DNA of 64,000 nucleotides from Enterococcus_G camelliae. GTDB taxonomy: Bacteria; Bacillota; Bacilli; Lactobacillales; Enterococcaceae. Below are positions 17,138 through 25,645 of this stretch, one piece after another. Below the pieces are notes generated by a model, which saw only the letters and a list, made by a program, of their open reading frames with translations, had not been told where the DNA came from and made no database searches. Numbering within the stretch: the stretch's first letter is position 1; each line of letters begins with the position of its first letter. Where the stretch lies: NCBI RefSeq assembly GCF_042685105.1, contig NZ_JBHUMO010000058.1:1-64000 (forward strand), given 5' to 3'. The position numbers were made by a program, and so were the translations under genes.

Positions 17138-17797
17138 ATGAAACGTTATCTTGCCCCTATCTTTCTGATCGCCGCCTGCGTAGGTGATGCTTCACTGCCA
17201 TATATCTTAGGATTCGTTTACCCGTCCTTCAGTCAGAGTGCGGATGTCATTAGTATCCTGGGCGAGCCAAATAGCCCAGTCCAAACTCTCTTTAATCAGT
17301 TATCAATTGTGACGGGTTCGCTTTTTGTCTTAGGAGCACTGGGATTGCCGGGATGCTTTAAGCAAGATCATAATCGTCTAGCTATTAATTTAATGAGTGT
17401 ATCGATAGGCACTTACGGACTATTCGATTGTGTCCTTAGTGGCTTAGTTGTCATCAATGACCGAGAAACTTCCTTCAATCCAATCTATCTTTTGCACTCG
17501 GCTGTTACCGGTATTGGTATGCTTGGTTTACTGATTGCTTCTTTAATCAGTGGCTGGCTTGCTAAAGAACGCGGACAAATGAAGTGGGCTACTTTCTTTT
17601 GGACCTGTTTGACACTTGGCAGTTTATGCATCGTTTTCTTCCTTAGTTATTATGTACCATTCTTACATGAGCGTTTTGCTACTACTCGTGGGTTGTGGCA
17701 GCGTGCAAGTCTATTCTTTTTATATAGTGCTGCAATCGGCGTCGCTCAAAAAGCTTGGTCTACTGTCGTCAAAAAGGATGTCTATCAATTTTCATAA
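17138..17797 (+). CDS. DUF998-like six-helix membrane protein
   Basis: A 219-residue hydrophobic protein with about six predicted membrane spans (starts near residues 5, 55, 80, 115, 150 and 190) and few conserved polar residues. The layout suggests the DUF998 family; function unknown. It has GCAAAGGAAG upstream of its ATG. It is the last gene before the accessory region, and the following hairpin may terminate it. Confidence 0.6.
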   Translation: MKRYLAPIFLIAACVGDASLPYILGFVYPSFSQSADVISILGEPNSPVQTLFNQLSIVTGSLFVLGALGLPGCFKQDHNRLAINLMSVSIGTYGLFDCVLSGLVVINDRETSFNPIYLLHSAVTGIGMLGLLIASLISGWLAKERGQMKWATFFWTCLTLGSLCIVFFLSYYVPFLHERFATTRGLWQRASLFFLYSAAIGVAQKAWSTVVKKDVYQFS

Positions 17798-17810
17798 AAC
17801 GGCGCGCAAA

Positions 17811-17862
17811 AAGACCATACCAACCAAAAGATTGAGAATCAATTTCTGGATGGTATGGTCTT
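17811..17862. terminator. Hairpin terminator at the left chromosomal border
   Basis: AAGACCATACC (17811-17821) pairs with GGTATGGTCTT (17852-17862), with an inner ATTGA/TCAAT stem. The better T-run lies on the minus strand (TTTTT after the stem), so besides ending the membrane gene it may once have terminated rplL before the element inserted (inference). Confidence 0.6.
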
Positions 17863-17907
17863 CTTTTAGCTGAACAATCCTGTCTCAGCCTTTTTTTGAA
17901 ATAAATG

Positions 17908-17920
17908 ATTATTTTAATGT
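17908..17920. other. Candidate left attachment core (attL)
   Basis: ATTATTTTAATGT matches ATTATTTAACTGT at the rplL 3' end (30219-30231) at 11 of 13 positions. It lies 109 bases from the left arm repeat, as the right core lies 68-93 bases from its arm repeat. The A/T richness makes a chance match possible. Confidence 0.3.
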
Positions 17921-18028
17921 GTTGGTAATTCAGGTGCCTAGAAGCCCCTGTTGCTGATTAGAATGGGATTCCTAGTATTTTCTGATCAATGAAAAACTCT
18001 GATATAGTCCCATTAAATTTACAAAATA

Positions 18029-18054
18029 TGGTCAAAAAGATAGTCAAAAAAATC
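18029..18054 (+). repeat. Left integrase arm-type repeat
   Basis: Two tandem copies of TGGTCAAAA-like sequence (TGGTCAAAAAGATAGTCAAAA...) match the right-end copy at 30126-30151 in 23 of 26 positions and in the same orientation. Paired arm repeats near both ends are typical of elements with AP2-domain tyrosine integrases. Confidence 0.55.
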
Positions 18055-18140
18055 GCCAGTATATCTCTATATTAAAAATTAATCCAGGGAGACTTCAGTG
18101 TTTTTCCCCTATTGTATTTAAAATAGATTAAATAAAAAAA

Positions 18141-19889
18141 TTAATTTTTAGCACGACTTTGTTTTCTAACAGCCTCAACTGCTTCAGTAATATTTTCATT
18201 ATTTTGAGAAAGCGTATCCCAATCATCCCAAAAATCTCTAGTTGCACTTACTGGTCTATGATCAACACTTGGCTTATCTAAAAGTATTCTACTAGGCAGC
18301 AAAATAGCATCTCCAACAACCAAAGCTTCACCAACATCAAGTAAGGGTAGCAAATCAATTGTACTTTTTAAAGTATCTGGTAAGAGGTTCTTGATGACAG
18401 ACTTATCACGATCATTCGTTAATCTTAAAACCACAAAATTGTTACATTGACTGAGGATTGTTTTGCTGATATCAGAAGGTCTTTGGCTAACGGGAACCAA
18501 AGATACTCCATATTTTCTCCCTTCTTTCGCTATTCTCTCAAAATTATAAAGAGCCTGTTTCTGTGTAGAATCTGCTTCATCCTTGATTGGTAAATATAAA
18601 TGGGCTTCATCACAAATCAAGGCGAAAGGTGTCCTCTTATCAGCAACCATCCAGAACTGAATATCATAAAGTAAACGTGCCAAGGTACCTGTAACAATTG
18701 GTAAAATATCAGACGGAACTTCAGAAAAATCAACAATTTTTATACCTTTTTTTCCAGATGTATGGCCTATTAGTGTAGACAACATTTTAGAAAGCCAACC
18801 ATAGTCAAGAGTCGCTTTATTTGGTTGAAACATGAACCCATAAGTTTTATCCGATACTTTTGCGTTTAATCTGGAAATGAACCTTGTCAACTTTCCTTCC
18901 CACTCACCCTTTACGGGTTTCCCGGTCGATCCTACTCCTTTTTTCGTGTCATCAATGACTAATTTTGAAATCAATTCATTGATTTCAAATGGAATTGGTG
19001 AATCAACAGTAAATGTTTTTGTAACATCTTCTTTTCCTTCATTTATCAAAGTTTTCTCTTTTAGTTCTCTAATGTGTAAGGTGAATCTAGAGGATTGATT
19101 AGGAGCGTTAGAATCACTTCTATCAAGAATCATTGACAGTAGTTCTTCTCTGTTTAATAACCAATATGGAAGAAATAGTATATTCTCATCTGAATCCTCC
19201 AAATCCCCTGGTCCAGCAATTTTATAGTACTCTGCAATTTTGGAATCATGATTAGTCAGTGATTTGTATTCACCATGCATATCAAAAACCAAGATATTAG
19301 AGTACTCTAGTTGGTTGGCTTTTTCTAAAATATTAGCAACACACCAACTTTTTCCTGAGCCAGTACTACCTAAGACAGCAGCATGCTTTTGGAAAAATTT
19401 ATTCCCATCTAGAGAAGCTCTTGCATTACCATCCATAATAAACTTGCCAATATCAAGCTTTTTTTCAGAACTAATTGAGTTACTTAACAAGTTCATGAAA
19501 TTTTGTAGATTGGTTCCTACAAGACAATAGCTCTTACTTTCAATTTGAGGAAAAACATCAACTCCCCGTTTAAAAATATTTTTTTTTTCACCAAAGACCG
19601 TATAATATGTCCTAATAATATTGACCTTTACATAGTCTGCAGAGGAAACCATAATCTCTTGTTCATCTTCATCAGTATCGTCAAAATCATCAATATATTT
19701 TCTTGTTACTTTTTCAATTAGTGAAATTAATAGCTGGTGCTTCTTACCTGTTTCAATAGCAATCAAATTTCCAACACTAATTCTCCCCATAATATTTGGA
19801 TTATCAATCTCAATTATTACTTGAGATGTATCCACATAAGTAACATTTCCAAGTAAGTCGCTGTTGTTTAATTCAATAAGCTTATTCAT
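18141..19889 (-). CDS. herA: HerA-family ATPase of a SIR2-HerA (Nezha-type) defence system
   Basis: This 582-residue protein is a HerA/DUF87 hexameric DNA-translocase-like ATPase. It has an N-terminal beta-barrel region (residues 1-110), Walker A GSTGSGKS near residues 174-181, Walker B LICDEAH near 424-430 and a downstream SQRPSD motif near 468, all standard for HerA. ATG 19889 is chosen because AAGGAGG lies six bases upstream and it overlaps the sir2 stop by eight bases, so the two are translationally coupled. In characterised SIR2-HerA pairs the HerA hexamer assembles with SIR2 and the complex depletes NAD+ during phage infection. The DNA is A/T-rich and within a mobile element. Confidence 0.88.
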   Translation of the reverse strand: MNKLIELNNSDLLGNVTYVDTSQVIIEIDNPNIMGRISVGNLIAIETGKKHQLLISLIEKVTRKYIDDFDDTDEDEQEIMVSSADYVKVNIIRTYYTVFGEKKNIFKRGVDVFPQIESKSYCLVGTNLQNFMNLLSNSISSEKKLDIGKFIMDGNARASLDGNKFFQKHAAVLGSTGSGKSWCVANILEKANQLEYSNILVFDMHGEYKSLTNHDSKIAEYYKIAGPGDLEDSDENILFLPYWLLNREELLSMILDRSDSNAPNQSSRFTLHIRELKEKTLINEGKEDVTKTFTVDSPIPFEINELISKLVIDDTKKGVGSTGKPVKGEWEGKLTRFISRLNAKVSDKTYGFMFQPNKATLDYGWLSKMLSTLIGHTSGKKGIKIVDFSEVPSDILPIVTGTLARLLYDIQFWMVADKRTPFALICDEAHLYLPIKDEADSTQKQALYNFERIAKEGRKYGVSLVPVSQRPSDISKTILSQCNNFVVLRLTNDRDKSVIKNLLPDTLKSTIDLLPLLDVGEALVVGDAILLPSRILLDKPSVDHRPVSATRDFWDDWDTLSQNNENITEAVEAVRKQSRAKN

Positions 19890-20913
19890 TAAATACCTCC
19901 TTGACCATCTCTCCAATATCCCAAAGATTTACTTTTTTAAGTATCGTTTCAGCTTCTATATTAATGATTTTTGTACCTAAATTATCATGTGTAAACGCAG
20001 TTACATTAGAAAAATTTTTCACAATTTCATTCGCCTTTTCAGAAAGAGTATGAGTAAAAATTAATGTCGGTTTCCCGGATAAAATTTGTTTTCTTAAATG
20101 TGTTTCTAAATGGTCATCACTAAATCCGTACCCTATAATAATGAATCTCTCTGCAGAATCAATTGAATCATTTGCTTTTGCCCTCTGAGAATCAAATGGC
20201 TCATTATACCCTTCGCGATACTTATTTGCGCCTGGAGTGATTATTAAACAATCATCTTCTCTTATCATTGGAGCCGCAATTGGTTCATTATTCACTATAT
20301 ACCAACTCAAACAACCATGTGGTTTCAATATCGTTACCTTTGGAGCAAATTCTACTGCCTGCTTCTTTTTTCTCTTTTTTACTCCTACACAAAAAGAATA
20401 CTTACTTTGATTCGGCAAATATCTTGAAAAATACTTTCCAACAAATAGGTTATCTACTCTGAGGCCAACTAATTCACAACTATACTCAATAAGACGATCA
20501 TAATTAGTTGTGATAATTGTAAGACCATTATTTCTTATATTAAATCTCATTAAATAAGCAGATAATCTGAATGAATCGTTTTCTAGTATAACTCTTTTTA
20601 GCGCTTGATCCTCTTTGCTCCGAACATAATTAGCCGTTAATTCCCGAATTTTCTGTTCTAAATTTTTTGTTGGTTTTACCTCATGTAACGTCTCCTCCAG
20701 TCCTACTCCTTCATCAAATCGTTCACTAATTTCGTTCCAAATCTTTTTTTCATCTGCTGTTTTAAGAAAGGTAGTCATCTTGTTATCCAGTTCATTAGCA
20801 AGATCTCCCATACTGGGAAGCCCTTCAGCTATGGAAAGTCCTGATCCAATTATTGTGACAGTACCATCTTGAAAAAAATCCTGAATAGTTTTTTTTAAAT
20901 CGTTCATTTTCAT
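19882..20913 (-). CDS. sir2: SIR2-family NADase of a SIR2-HerA (Nezha-type) defence system
   Basis: The 343-residue protein carries SIR2-domain features: the NAD-binding loop GSGLSIAEGLPS near residues 23-34, TTNYDRLIEY near 135-144 with the conserved Asn, the putative catalytic histidine in LKPHGCLSW near residue 199, and the C-terminal Rossmann element IIIGYGFSDDHLETH. Antiphage SIR2 proteins hydrolyse NAD+ rather than deacetylate. ATG 20913 is preferred because GAGG is eight bases upstream; frame is open to 20934. It is the first gene of the pair, its promoter lying close to the IS3 copy. No TIR or ThsB-like partner is present, excluding Thoeris. Confidence 0.88.
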   Translation of the reverse strand: MKMNDLKKTIQDFFQDGTVTIIGSGLSIAEGLPSMGDLANELDNKMTTFLKTADEKKIWNEISERFDEGVGLEETLHEVKPTKNLEQKIRELTANYVRSKEDQALKRVILENDSFRLSAYLMRFNIRNNGLTIITTNYDRLIEYSCELVGLRVDNLFVGKYFSRYLPNQSKYSFCVGVKKRKKKQAVEFAPKVTILKPHGCLSWYIVNNEPIAAPMIREDDCLIITPGANKYREGYNEPFDSQRAKANDSIDSAERFIIIGYGFSDDHLETHLRKQILSGKPTLIFTHTLSEKANEIVKNFSNVTAFTHDNLGTKIINIEAETILKKVNLWDIGEMVKEVFNE

Positions 20914-21056
20914 AAAGCCAACCTCGATCAACAATTATTGAGTCTTATATTGAAAAAGTTCTATTCTTCACAATCATTTCATTATAACATTCTTTTGCTG
21001 TCAACGGCACCTTTAAAATGTAGGAAAGGGGGTGCGGATGTTTTTCTGGACCATTT

Positions 21057-21961
21057 TTAACAAATAAATCCTTGTTTCTTCCGATATTGAAGTTGACTTA
21101 GTCCTCCTAAAGATAACTTGATTCGTTGATTATTGTACCAATGGATATAGTCATCTACCTGATCGATAAACTGATTGATTGTTATGTTTTTCCAGTCACG
21201 TTGATAAAACACTTCATTCTTTAAACGTCCAAAGAAACCTTCACACGCTGAGTTATCTGGCGAGCATCCCTTTTTAGACATAGAACGANNNNNNNNNNAA
21301 GTTTGCCTTGTGCATTCGTTCAATCCAACCTGGCCATCGATAGTGAGCACCACGATCCGAATGAATAATCGGATGCTCTTGATCTTGCAAGGTAGCTACC
21401 CCAGTATCTAGCATAGTATTCACTAATTCTGAATCAGGCTTTGTTCCAATGGTCCAGCTAATAATAGCTCCATCATAACAATCAACAAGTGGGGATAAAT
21501 AAACTTTTCCTGCGGGAATTTTAAACTCAGTAATATCTGTTAACCATTTTTCATTTGGTTTTTCTGCTTTGAAATGACGATTCAAAAGATTTGGTTGTGC
21601 AGGAGTAATTTCTCCAACATATGAAGAGTATTTTTTTGCTTAGAAAATTTAATCATCAAGTTTTCCTCAAGCATTAATCTCCGTATGACTTTTTCAGATA
21701 GGCTTTTCCCCATGTTTTTTAAAGCTTGGTGAATTCTGCGATAACCATAAGCACAGAAGTTACTGTTGAAAATAGTCATGATCAATTGACGTTCTTCAAC
21801 ATATTTATCTGGTTTCTCAAGTGCCTTTTTTTGATAAAAATAGCTACTTTTAGACAACTTAAGTTGTTAAAGCAGCTCCTTCAACGTAAATCGATTTCTT
21901 TGAGCATCAACCAATATCGTTTTTTCTTGATTTGATAGATAAAGAAGATTGATGCCTTTTT
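21057..21961 (-). pseudogene. IS3-family transposase orfB, degenerate
   Basis: The three DDE residues can be recognised in WLTDITEF, IIHSDRGAHY and SACEGFFGRLKNE. The frame is broken in four ways: relative to orfA at an A8 run (21963-21970), a TAA stop replacing a likely CAA at 21867-21869, a one-base shortfall in the A7 run at 21631-21637, and the 10-N gap. The sequences flanking the gap are in register only if the true gap is a multiple of three, so the N run is probably a placeholder. Not expected to be functional as it stands. Confidence 0.8.
21289..21298. other. Assembly gap (10 N)
   Basis: Ten N residues lie inside the transposase DDE domain. A fixed-size gap inside a multicopy insertion sequence is what scaffolding over a repeat produces. 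The adjacency of the SIR2-HerA genes to the rest of the element depends on this join. Confidence 0.95.
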
Positions 21962-22578
21962 CTTTTTTTTAGCAGTTCAGCAGCTCCTTCTAGCAATGCT
22001 TTTTCGATTTGTAATTGGTGTACTTGTTTTTGTAATTCTTCCACTTCTTTTAAAAGTAACTCTTTTTGGTTGCCTTGATTTTTTGAAGTCATGCGAAATG
22101 GGAAATCCTTTCCAAGAAACGTATTTTTCCATTGGTAAAGCGATCCTCGACTGACGCCTTCATCTTTAGCTAACTTTTTTCTATTGGTTCGAGGTTTGTA
22201 AAACTTTCTCAACACGTCATCTTTTTGATCTTGGTTTAACTGTACCGCACTTTTCCTAAGTTTTCTAGCCCCGGGCGCTAGTTCTTCACACCATTGTCGT
22301 ACAGACTCTCGATTCGGGTAACCAAGCAGTCGAATCGTCCTTGCATAGCACTGTCCATATTCAAAATAATGATTCACAGCTATTCGTTTTTGTTCTTCAG
22401 AATACTTTGATTTTTTGGGGTAATCCGAATGAAGCTCTCCAGATATCAAATATTCCTTGTACCATTTGCGAAGTGCGCCAACTGACGGATAGCCTAATTC
22501 ATGAATGGTAGCTACATAGGAACAATCGTACTTTAAAAATAACTGAATTGCTTTTACACGTTCTTCGTGGGAAAACAT
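21907..22578 (-). CDS. IS3-family transposase orfA
   Basis: A 223-residue DNA-binding subunit with two helix-turn-helix modules (residues about 1-50 and 60-110), a third HTH-like segment near 125-155 and a C-terminal leucine-zipper coiled coil (KELLLKEVEELQKQVHQLQ). Reading ends shortly after an A8 run where orfB should be entered by frameshifting; orfB here lies in the +1 rather than -1 frame, which suggests one A has been lost from the run. The IS is probably dead. Confidence 0.8.
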   Translation of the reverse strand: MFSHEERVKAIQLFLKYDCSYVATIHELGYPSVGALRKWYKEYLISGELHSDYPKKSKYSEEQKRIAVNHYFEYGQCYARTIRLLGYPNRESVRQWCEELAPGARKLRKSAVQLNQDQKDDVLRKFYKPRTNRKKLAKDEGVSRGSLYQWKNTFLGKDFPFRMTSKNQGNQKELLLKEVEELQKQVHQLQIEKALLEGAAELLKKRKRHQSSLSIKSRKNDIG

Positions 22579-22675
22579 ACGGGCATTCCTCCTGAGTTCA
22601 TTTTTGGTCCAGGATTATGTCCGCACCCCCAACTCTGCACTTTTATTTTGCCATAAACACCTAAGCTGTTTGAAA

Positions 22676-23200
22676 TCAAAGGTTTGGGAACAGCTGATTT
22701 TTTAAAAGAAGAAATTCCATTTTTTCACATTTTTGACAACTGTAAGTATGTTGATAATGAACAAGAGCGTCTAACATAGCTTGATGGAATCGGATTTCTT
22801 CGCGCACTTTCGTGCGCCCGATATCTTTCATTTGTGAACCACAGTGTTCGCAACACTGCTCTTCCAATGGTAGGACATATTCTAGACTCGTTTTGGGTAA
22901 ATGCTTCAGTTTATCGGCCTTTGTGCCCAACACCCGTTGATGCCCTTTTACCGTTATAGATGAAGGAACATCCTCTGAGACCACTTCAAAGGCGGTTTCT
23001 TGGTTAAATAAATTAAGCTGTCCATTGTCATCGACGGGAAGAGTTTCTTTGGAACGACCAAATAATTTGTTGGTTAGATAATTGATTTTTTCATTTAACA
23101 GTTGGATTTCGGTTGTTAGATTTTGAATGGTTTGCTGCTGTACCTGATTCGTTTTATTCGAATCTTGAAGTAATTTAAGCAGTACATCTTGATTTTCCAA
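22676..23200 (-). pseudogene. IS66-family transposase (TnpC) N-terminal fragment
   Basis: The 174 residues match the N-terminus of IS66 TnpC: a leucine-zipper coiled coil (residues 1-45), KLFGRSKE, and the zinc finger CEHCGSQM...CQKC. After CQKCEK the frame is lost at an A6 run (22720-22725); adding one base restores a short stretch of the family sequence before homology ends near 22665. The catalytic DDE domain is absent. The remaining part is not on the other side of the IS3 copy, so a deletion or the scaffold join must explain its loss. Confidence 0.85.
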
Positions 23201-23265
23201 AACTTCTTCCTCCTTCCAACAGGATTAATCTGGGTCTAAAATACCACAAAAAATGTAAAAAAAAT

Positions 23266-23305
23266 AGAGGCTTCACACAAGTAATTGTGTGAAACCTCTA
23301 TTTAA
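23266..23305. repeat. Inverted repeat between IS66 tnpC and tnpB fragments
   Basis: AATAGAGGCTTCACAC pairs with GTGTGAAACCTCTATT across a short loop. It lies in the intergenic space of the IS66 remnant and could act as a hairpin terminator within that transposon. Confidence 0.5.
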
Positions 23306-23613
23306 AAGCTGCCTTTTTTGCCTAGTGAAATGGCCTTGGGTTGATCTACACTCAAACTTTCCAACCTGCTGATTCGTTAGGGTTCGAATTTCTTCTTTCT
23401 TGGCCATTTTAATCGACCATTGTCGATTCGTTTATAACAAAGAAGGAAACCATCACCATCCCAATGGAGAAGCTTAAAGCGGTCTTGCCGATTTCCGCAA
23501 AATAGGAAGACGGCATCTTCATACAAGTCCAGTTGATAATCTTGTTGGATGAGGCTAGCTAAGCCGTCAATGCCTTTCCGTAAATCCGTTTTCCCACATA
23601 CAACGTAGATATG
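23302..23613 (-). pseudogene. IS66-family TnpB (Orf2) remnant
   Basis: Translation of the minus strand gives IYVVCGKTDLRKGIDG, then CGNRQDRFKLLHWDGDG and YKRIDNGRLKWPR, which is the IS66 Orf2/TnpB core. It lacks its N-terminus (the fragment begins at the junction near 23611) and has two frame disruptions before a SVDQPKAISL-like end and TAA at 23302-23304. Its left junction truncates the secreted-protein gene that follows. Confidence 0.8.
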
Positions 23614-24033
23614 CTAGGTTAATCCTTGTTTTTTATTATATGCTTGATTTTCTAGCATCGTAAATTCATCGCCAGGGTTTAACTGATTGCCATTAATAAC
23701 TTTTGATACTTTGAAATGTGACAATGTATAAGCAATATCAATTCTATCTTCTTGGCCATAAATGATAGTGGGATCATCTTGAGCGATTTTCTTGGCGATC
23801 ACTACCAGATCTGTATCTTTTTCTAAATCGGCTAAACTATCATACCCATCCATTTTAGCATCAAGAAATAGATTTTTACCAAACAAATGATCCTTCATTC
23901 CATTATCCAAACTGGTTTCCTCTGTAGCATGTTGTTCTGGCTTATCGTTTGCAAGATTGCCATGTATCGCATATACTGCTACACCTAAACAAACAGCTGC
24001 AGCCAATGTAATAATTATTTTTTTTGCTTTCAT
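23614..24033 (-). CDS. Secreted or membrane-anchored protein, truncated by IS66
   Basis: The 139-residue product starts with a hydrophobic signal/anchor (IIITLAAAVCLGVAVYAIHG) followed by a charged extracytoplasmic region without a recognised domain. ATG 24033 follows GAGGTGG. The C-terminus changes to IS66 sequence at about 23614, giving a stop after QGLT, so the original protein was longer. It lies 22 bases downstream of the metalloprotease and was probably co-transcribed with it. Function unknown. Confidence 0.6.
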   Translation of the reverse strand: MKAKKIIITLAAAVCLGVAVYAIHGNLANDKPEQHATEETSLDNGMKDHLFGKNLFLDAKMDGYDSLADLEKDTDLVVIAKKIAQDDPTIIYGQEDRIDIAYTLSHFKVSKVINGNQLNPGDEFTMLENQAYNKKQGLT

Positions 24034-24055
24034 TTTTTCCACCTCATTTTTTTAC

Positions 24056-24553
24056 TTAATATTTTGCATTCATTCCAGCTTTATCGTCGGCTAAAGGATA
24101 TGCCTTATTATTGAAACCAGTGGCTCGCATAACTGCTTTACTGTTATTAGCTGCTTGTGTATGACTAAGTCCTAATGCATGCCCAACCTCATGGACAACG
24201 GTTTCATTTCTAACTGCTGACGATGCATTGATGAAAGCACGGTAATATCTAATATCACTTTGTCTGGAATTATTATAGTAACAGACCCCGTAGTTGCCAT
24301 TGTCAGTGTTTACAACTCCTTGATAGATATTTATATATCCAGAACTACTTGATTTAACATATACTTTGGCACCACTGTAATTCCAAGCTGTCGCTTTGTT
24401 TAGATGGGTAGTATATCCACTCCCACTCGACAAATTTTGATATTGACAGGTATAGCCGACATCTTGACTATTCAATACATACGCATTCGCTTTACTGCTA
24501 AATGAAAAAATCCCCATAACCAATAGTACTAGAGTAACAATCATCTTTTTCAT
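24056..24553 (-). CDS. Secreted matrixin-like zinc metalloprotease
   Basis: A 165-residue secreted protease: a signal peptide (IVTLVLLVMGIFSFSSKANA) precedes a catalytic domain bearing the metzincin zinc motif HEVGHALGLSH and a following AVMRATGF that would supply the Met-turn. No propeptide is evident. ATG 24553 has GGAGAG eight bases upstream; in-frame upstream codons overlap the tiny ORF at 24580-24636. Neighbours are a decayed Rgg regulator upstream and a truncated secreted protein downstream, suggesting a regulated exoprotein operon. Substrate unknown. Confidence 0.8.
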   Translation of the reverse strand: MKKMIVTLVLLVMGIFSFSSKANAYVLNSQDVGYTCQYQNLSSGSGYTTHLNKATAWNYSGAKVYVKSSSSGYINIYQGVVNTDNGNYGVCYYNNSRQSDIRYYRAFINASSAVRNETVVHEVGHALGLSHTQAANNSKAVMRATGFNNKAYPLADDKAGMNAKY

Positions 24554-24579
24554 ACTTTTTTCTCTCCAATCTTCTTGAT

Positions 24580-24636
24580 TTATCCAAACAGTCTTACAAA
24601 AAATTCTTCTACCCATTCCCAATTAAGTACATCCAT
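24580..24636 (-). CDS. 18-residue ORF between Rgg remnant and metalloprotease
   Basis: An 18-codon ORF (starts MDVLNWEWVEEFF, ends FVRLFG) begins at ATG 24636 with a very strong AAGGAGGAG ribosome site. It occupies the spot where Rgg-family regulators often have signalling-peptide genes, just downstream of the regulator and before a regulated gene. The peptide is amphipathic rather than a classic hydrophobic SHP. It could instead be a leader for translational coupling. No homologue is recognised. Confidence 0.4.
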   Translation of the reverse strand: MDVLNWEWVEEFFVRLFG

Positions 24637-24704
24637 TGTTACTTACTCCTCCTTTCTGTGAAAATTTTTAACAAGTTAATTATCACATGCTCAAAAAAGG
24701 AAAG

Positions 24705-25606
24705 TTACTTTTGCAAAGAATCTCGACATTTATTTAGTTTCAGTAGGTTTTCAGTATTCCTTTTTAACGTTTCAGATTTTCGCTCATATCCTAAGAAAAG
24801 AAACAAATCATAAATTTTCTCTATATCTTTATTTGTGGTTTCTTTTAGTACCATGTCTAGAAGACTTTTATAGTACTTTTCCATCAATCTATAATACACA
24901 CGATTCGGTAATTCTAGATCATATATTTCTAAACTTTTTAATATTTTAGATGTTGCCTCGACTTCCTGCCTTTCAAGGCAAAGCTGCACTGCGTTTAAAT
25001 AAAAAGCAAGAATATTATTGATAGTTTGAAAACTGTAAGAATGCTTTTTGCTAATTCTTCGATCCCATTCTCCAATAAGTACGAGGATTGTTTCAGTGCT
25101 AAAAAGGAAGAGGCAACTTGCCATAACACTTATTTCATAAGTAGTATATTGTGTAACCGTTTCGAAATATTTCTGGATTTTCTCTATTTCATAAGTATAT
25201 TCTCCCAGATGAGATGAAATATTCTCTTGAAGAATTTTTTTGCAAAAACCATAAAAATAGCTAAATATGCAATATTCCCCGTTTTCTTATAGTTATCCTG
25301 CATTTCCTCTTATAACTTTTCAATAGATAGGTCTCCCTCTTCATATTTCAATTGAAGATCTTTGTATATTTCTTTCCTACTCTTGTAAGCAAAACTCTTT
25401 CTAAGAATTTGAAATTCATAAAGATCAACATTCATTCTATGTAATAGTTTTTCTAATAAATCAACATTCACCGTCAAGTTCGTTGTCTCAATTGTAGCAA
25501 GAGTTGTTCGTGAACATATCCCCTGTGATAACTGTACTTGGGTAAAACCTCTTTCTTTCCTCATTTTCCTTAATAATTTACCAATTGATTCCTCATTGCT
25601 TCTCAT
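24705..25606 (-). pseudogene. Rgg/GadR/MutR-family regulator, disrupted
   Basis: The N-terminus (IGKLLRKMRKERGFTQVQLSQGICSRTTLATIE) is an XRE helix-turn-helix of the Rgg type, and the C-terminal part has the helical repeat character of Rgg peptide-sensing domains. The reading frame is broken by a TAA after IEKL (near 25314) and by a one-base shortfall in an A7 run (25235-25241); adding one A restores frame to the C-terminal 139-residue piece. Start may be ATG 25606 or GTG 25645. It is likely inactive unless these are sequencing errors. Confidence 0.75.
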
Positions 25607-25645
25607 ATCAGTGTCAGCCCCTTCATTTTTTATATCCGCTTTCAC

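Larger units (their letters stand above)
21028..22630 (-). mobile_element. Degenerate IS3-family insertion sequence, interrupted by an assembly gap
   Basis: Imperfect terminal inverted repeats begin GGGGGTGCGGA at both ends, continuing with CTGGACCA. About 1.6 kb encloses orfA and a broken orfB on the minus strand, the IS3-family plan. No obvious target duplication was found. Lesions include an in-frame stop at 21867-21869 and single-base shortfalls in homopolymers; 10 N lie at 21289-21298. It lies between the defence genes and an IS66 remnant. Confidence 0.85.

Noticed and set aside
18141..20913. Thoeris or other SIR2 defence type
   Set aside because: No TIR (ThsB) gene is present, and the partner is clearly a HerA-type ATPase, so a SIR2-HerA system fits.
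21057..22578. Functional IS3 transposase
   Set aside because: Orf order is right, but there is an internal stop, two frame problems and an N gap.
24580..24622. Upstream extension of the metalloprotease gene to a TTG at 24622
   Set aside because: No ribosome site at that position, and the 24553 ATG has a good one and begins a proper signal peptide.
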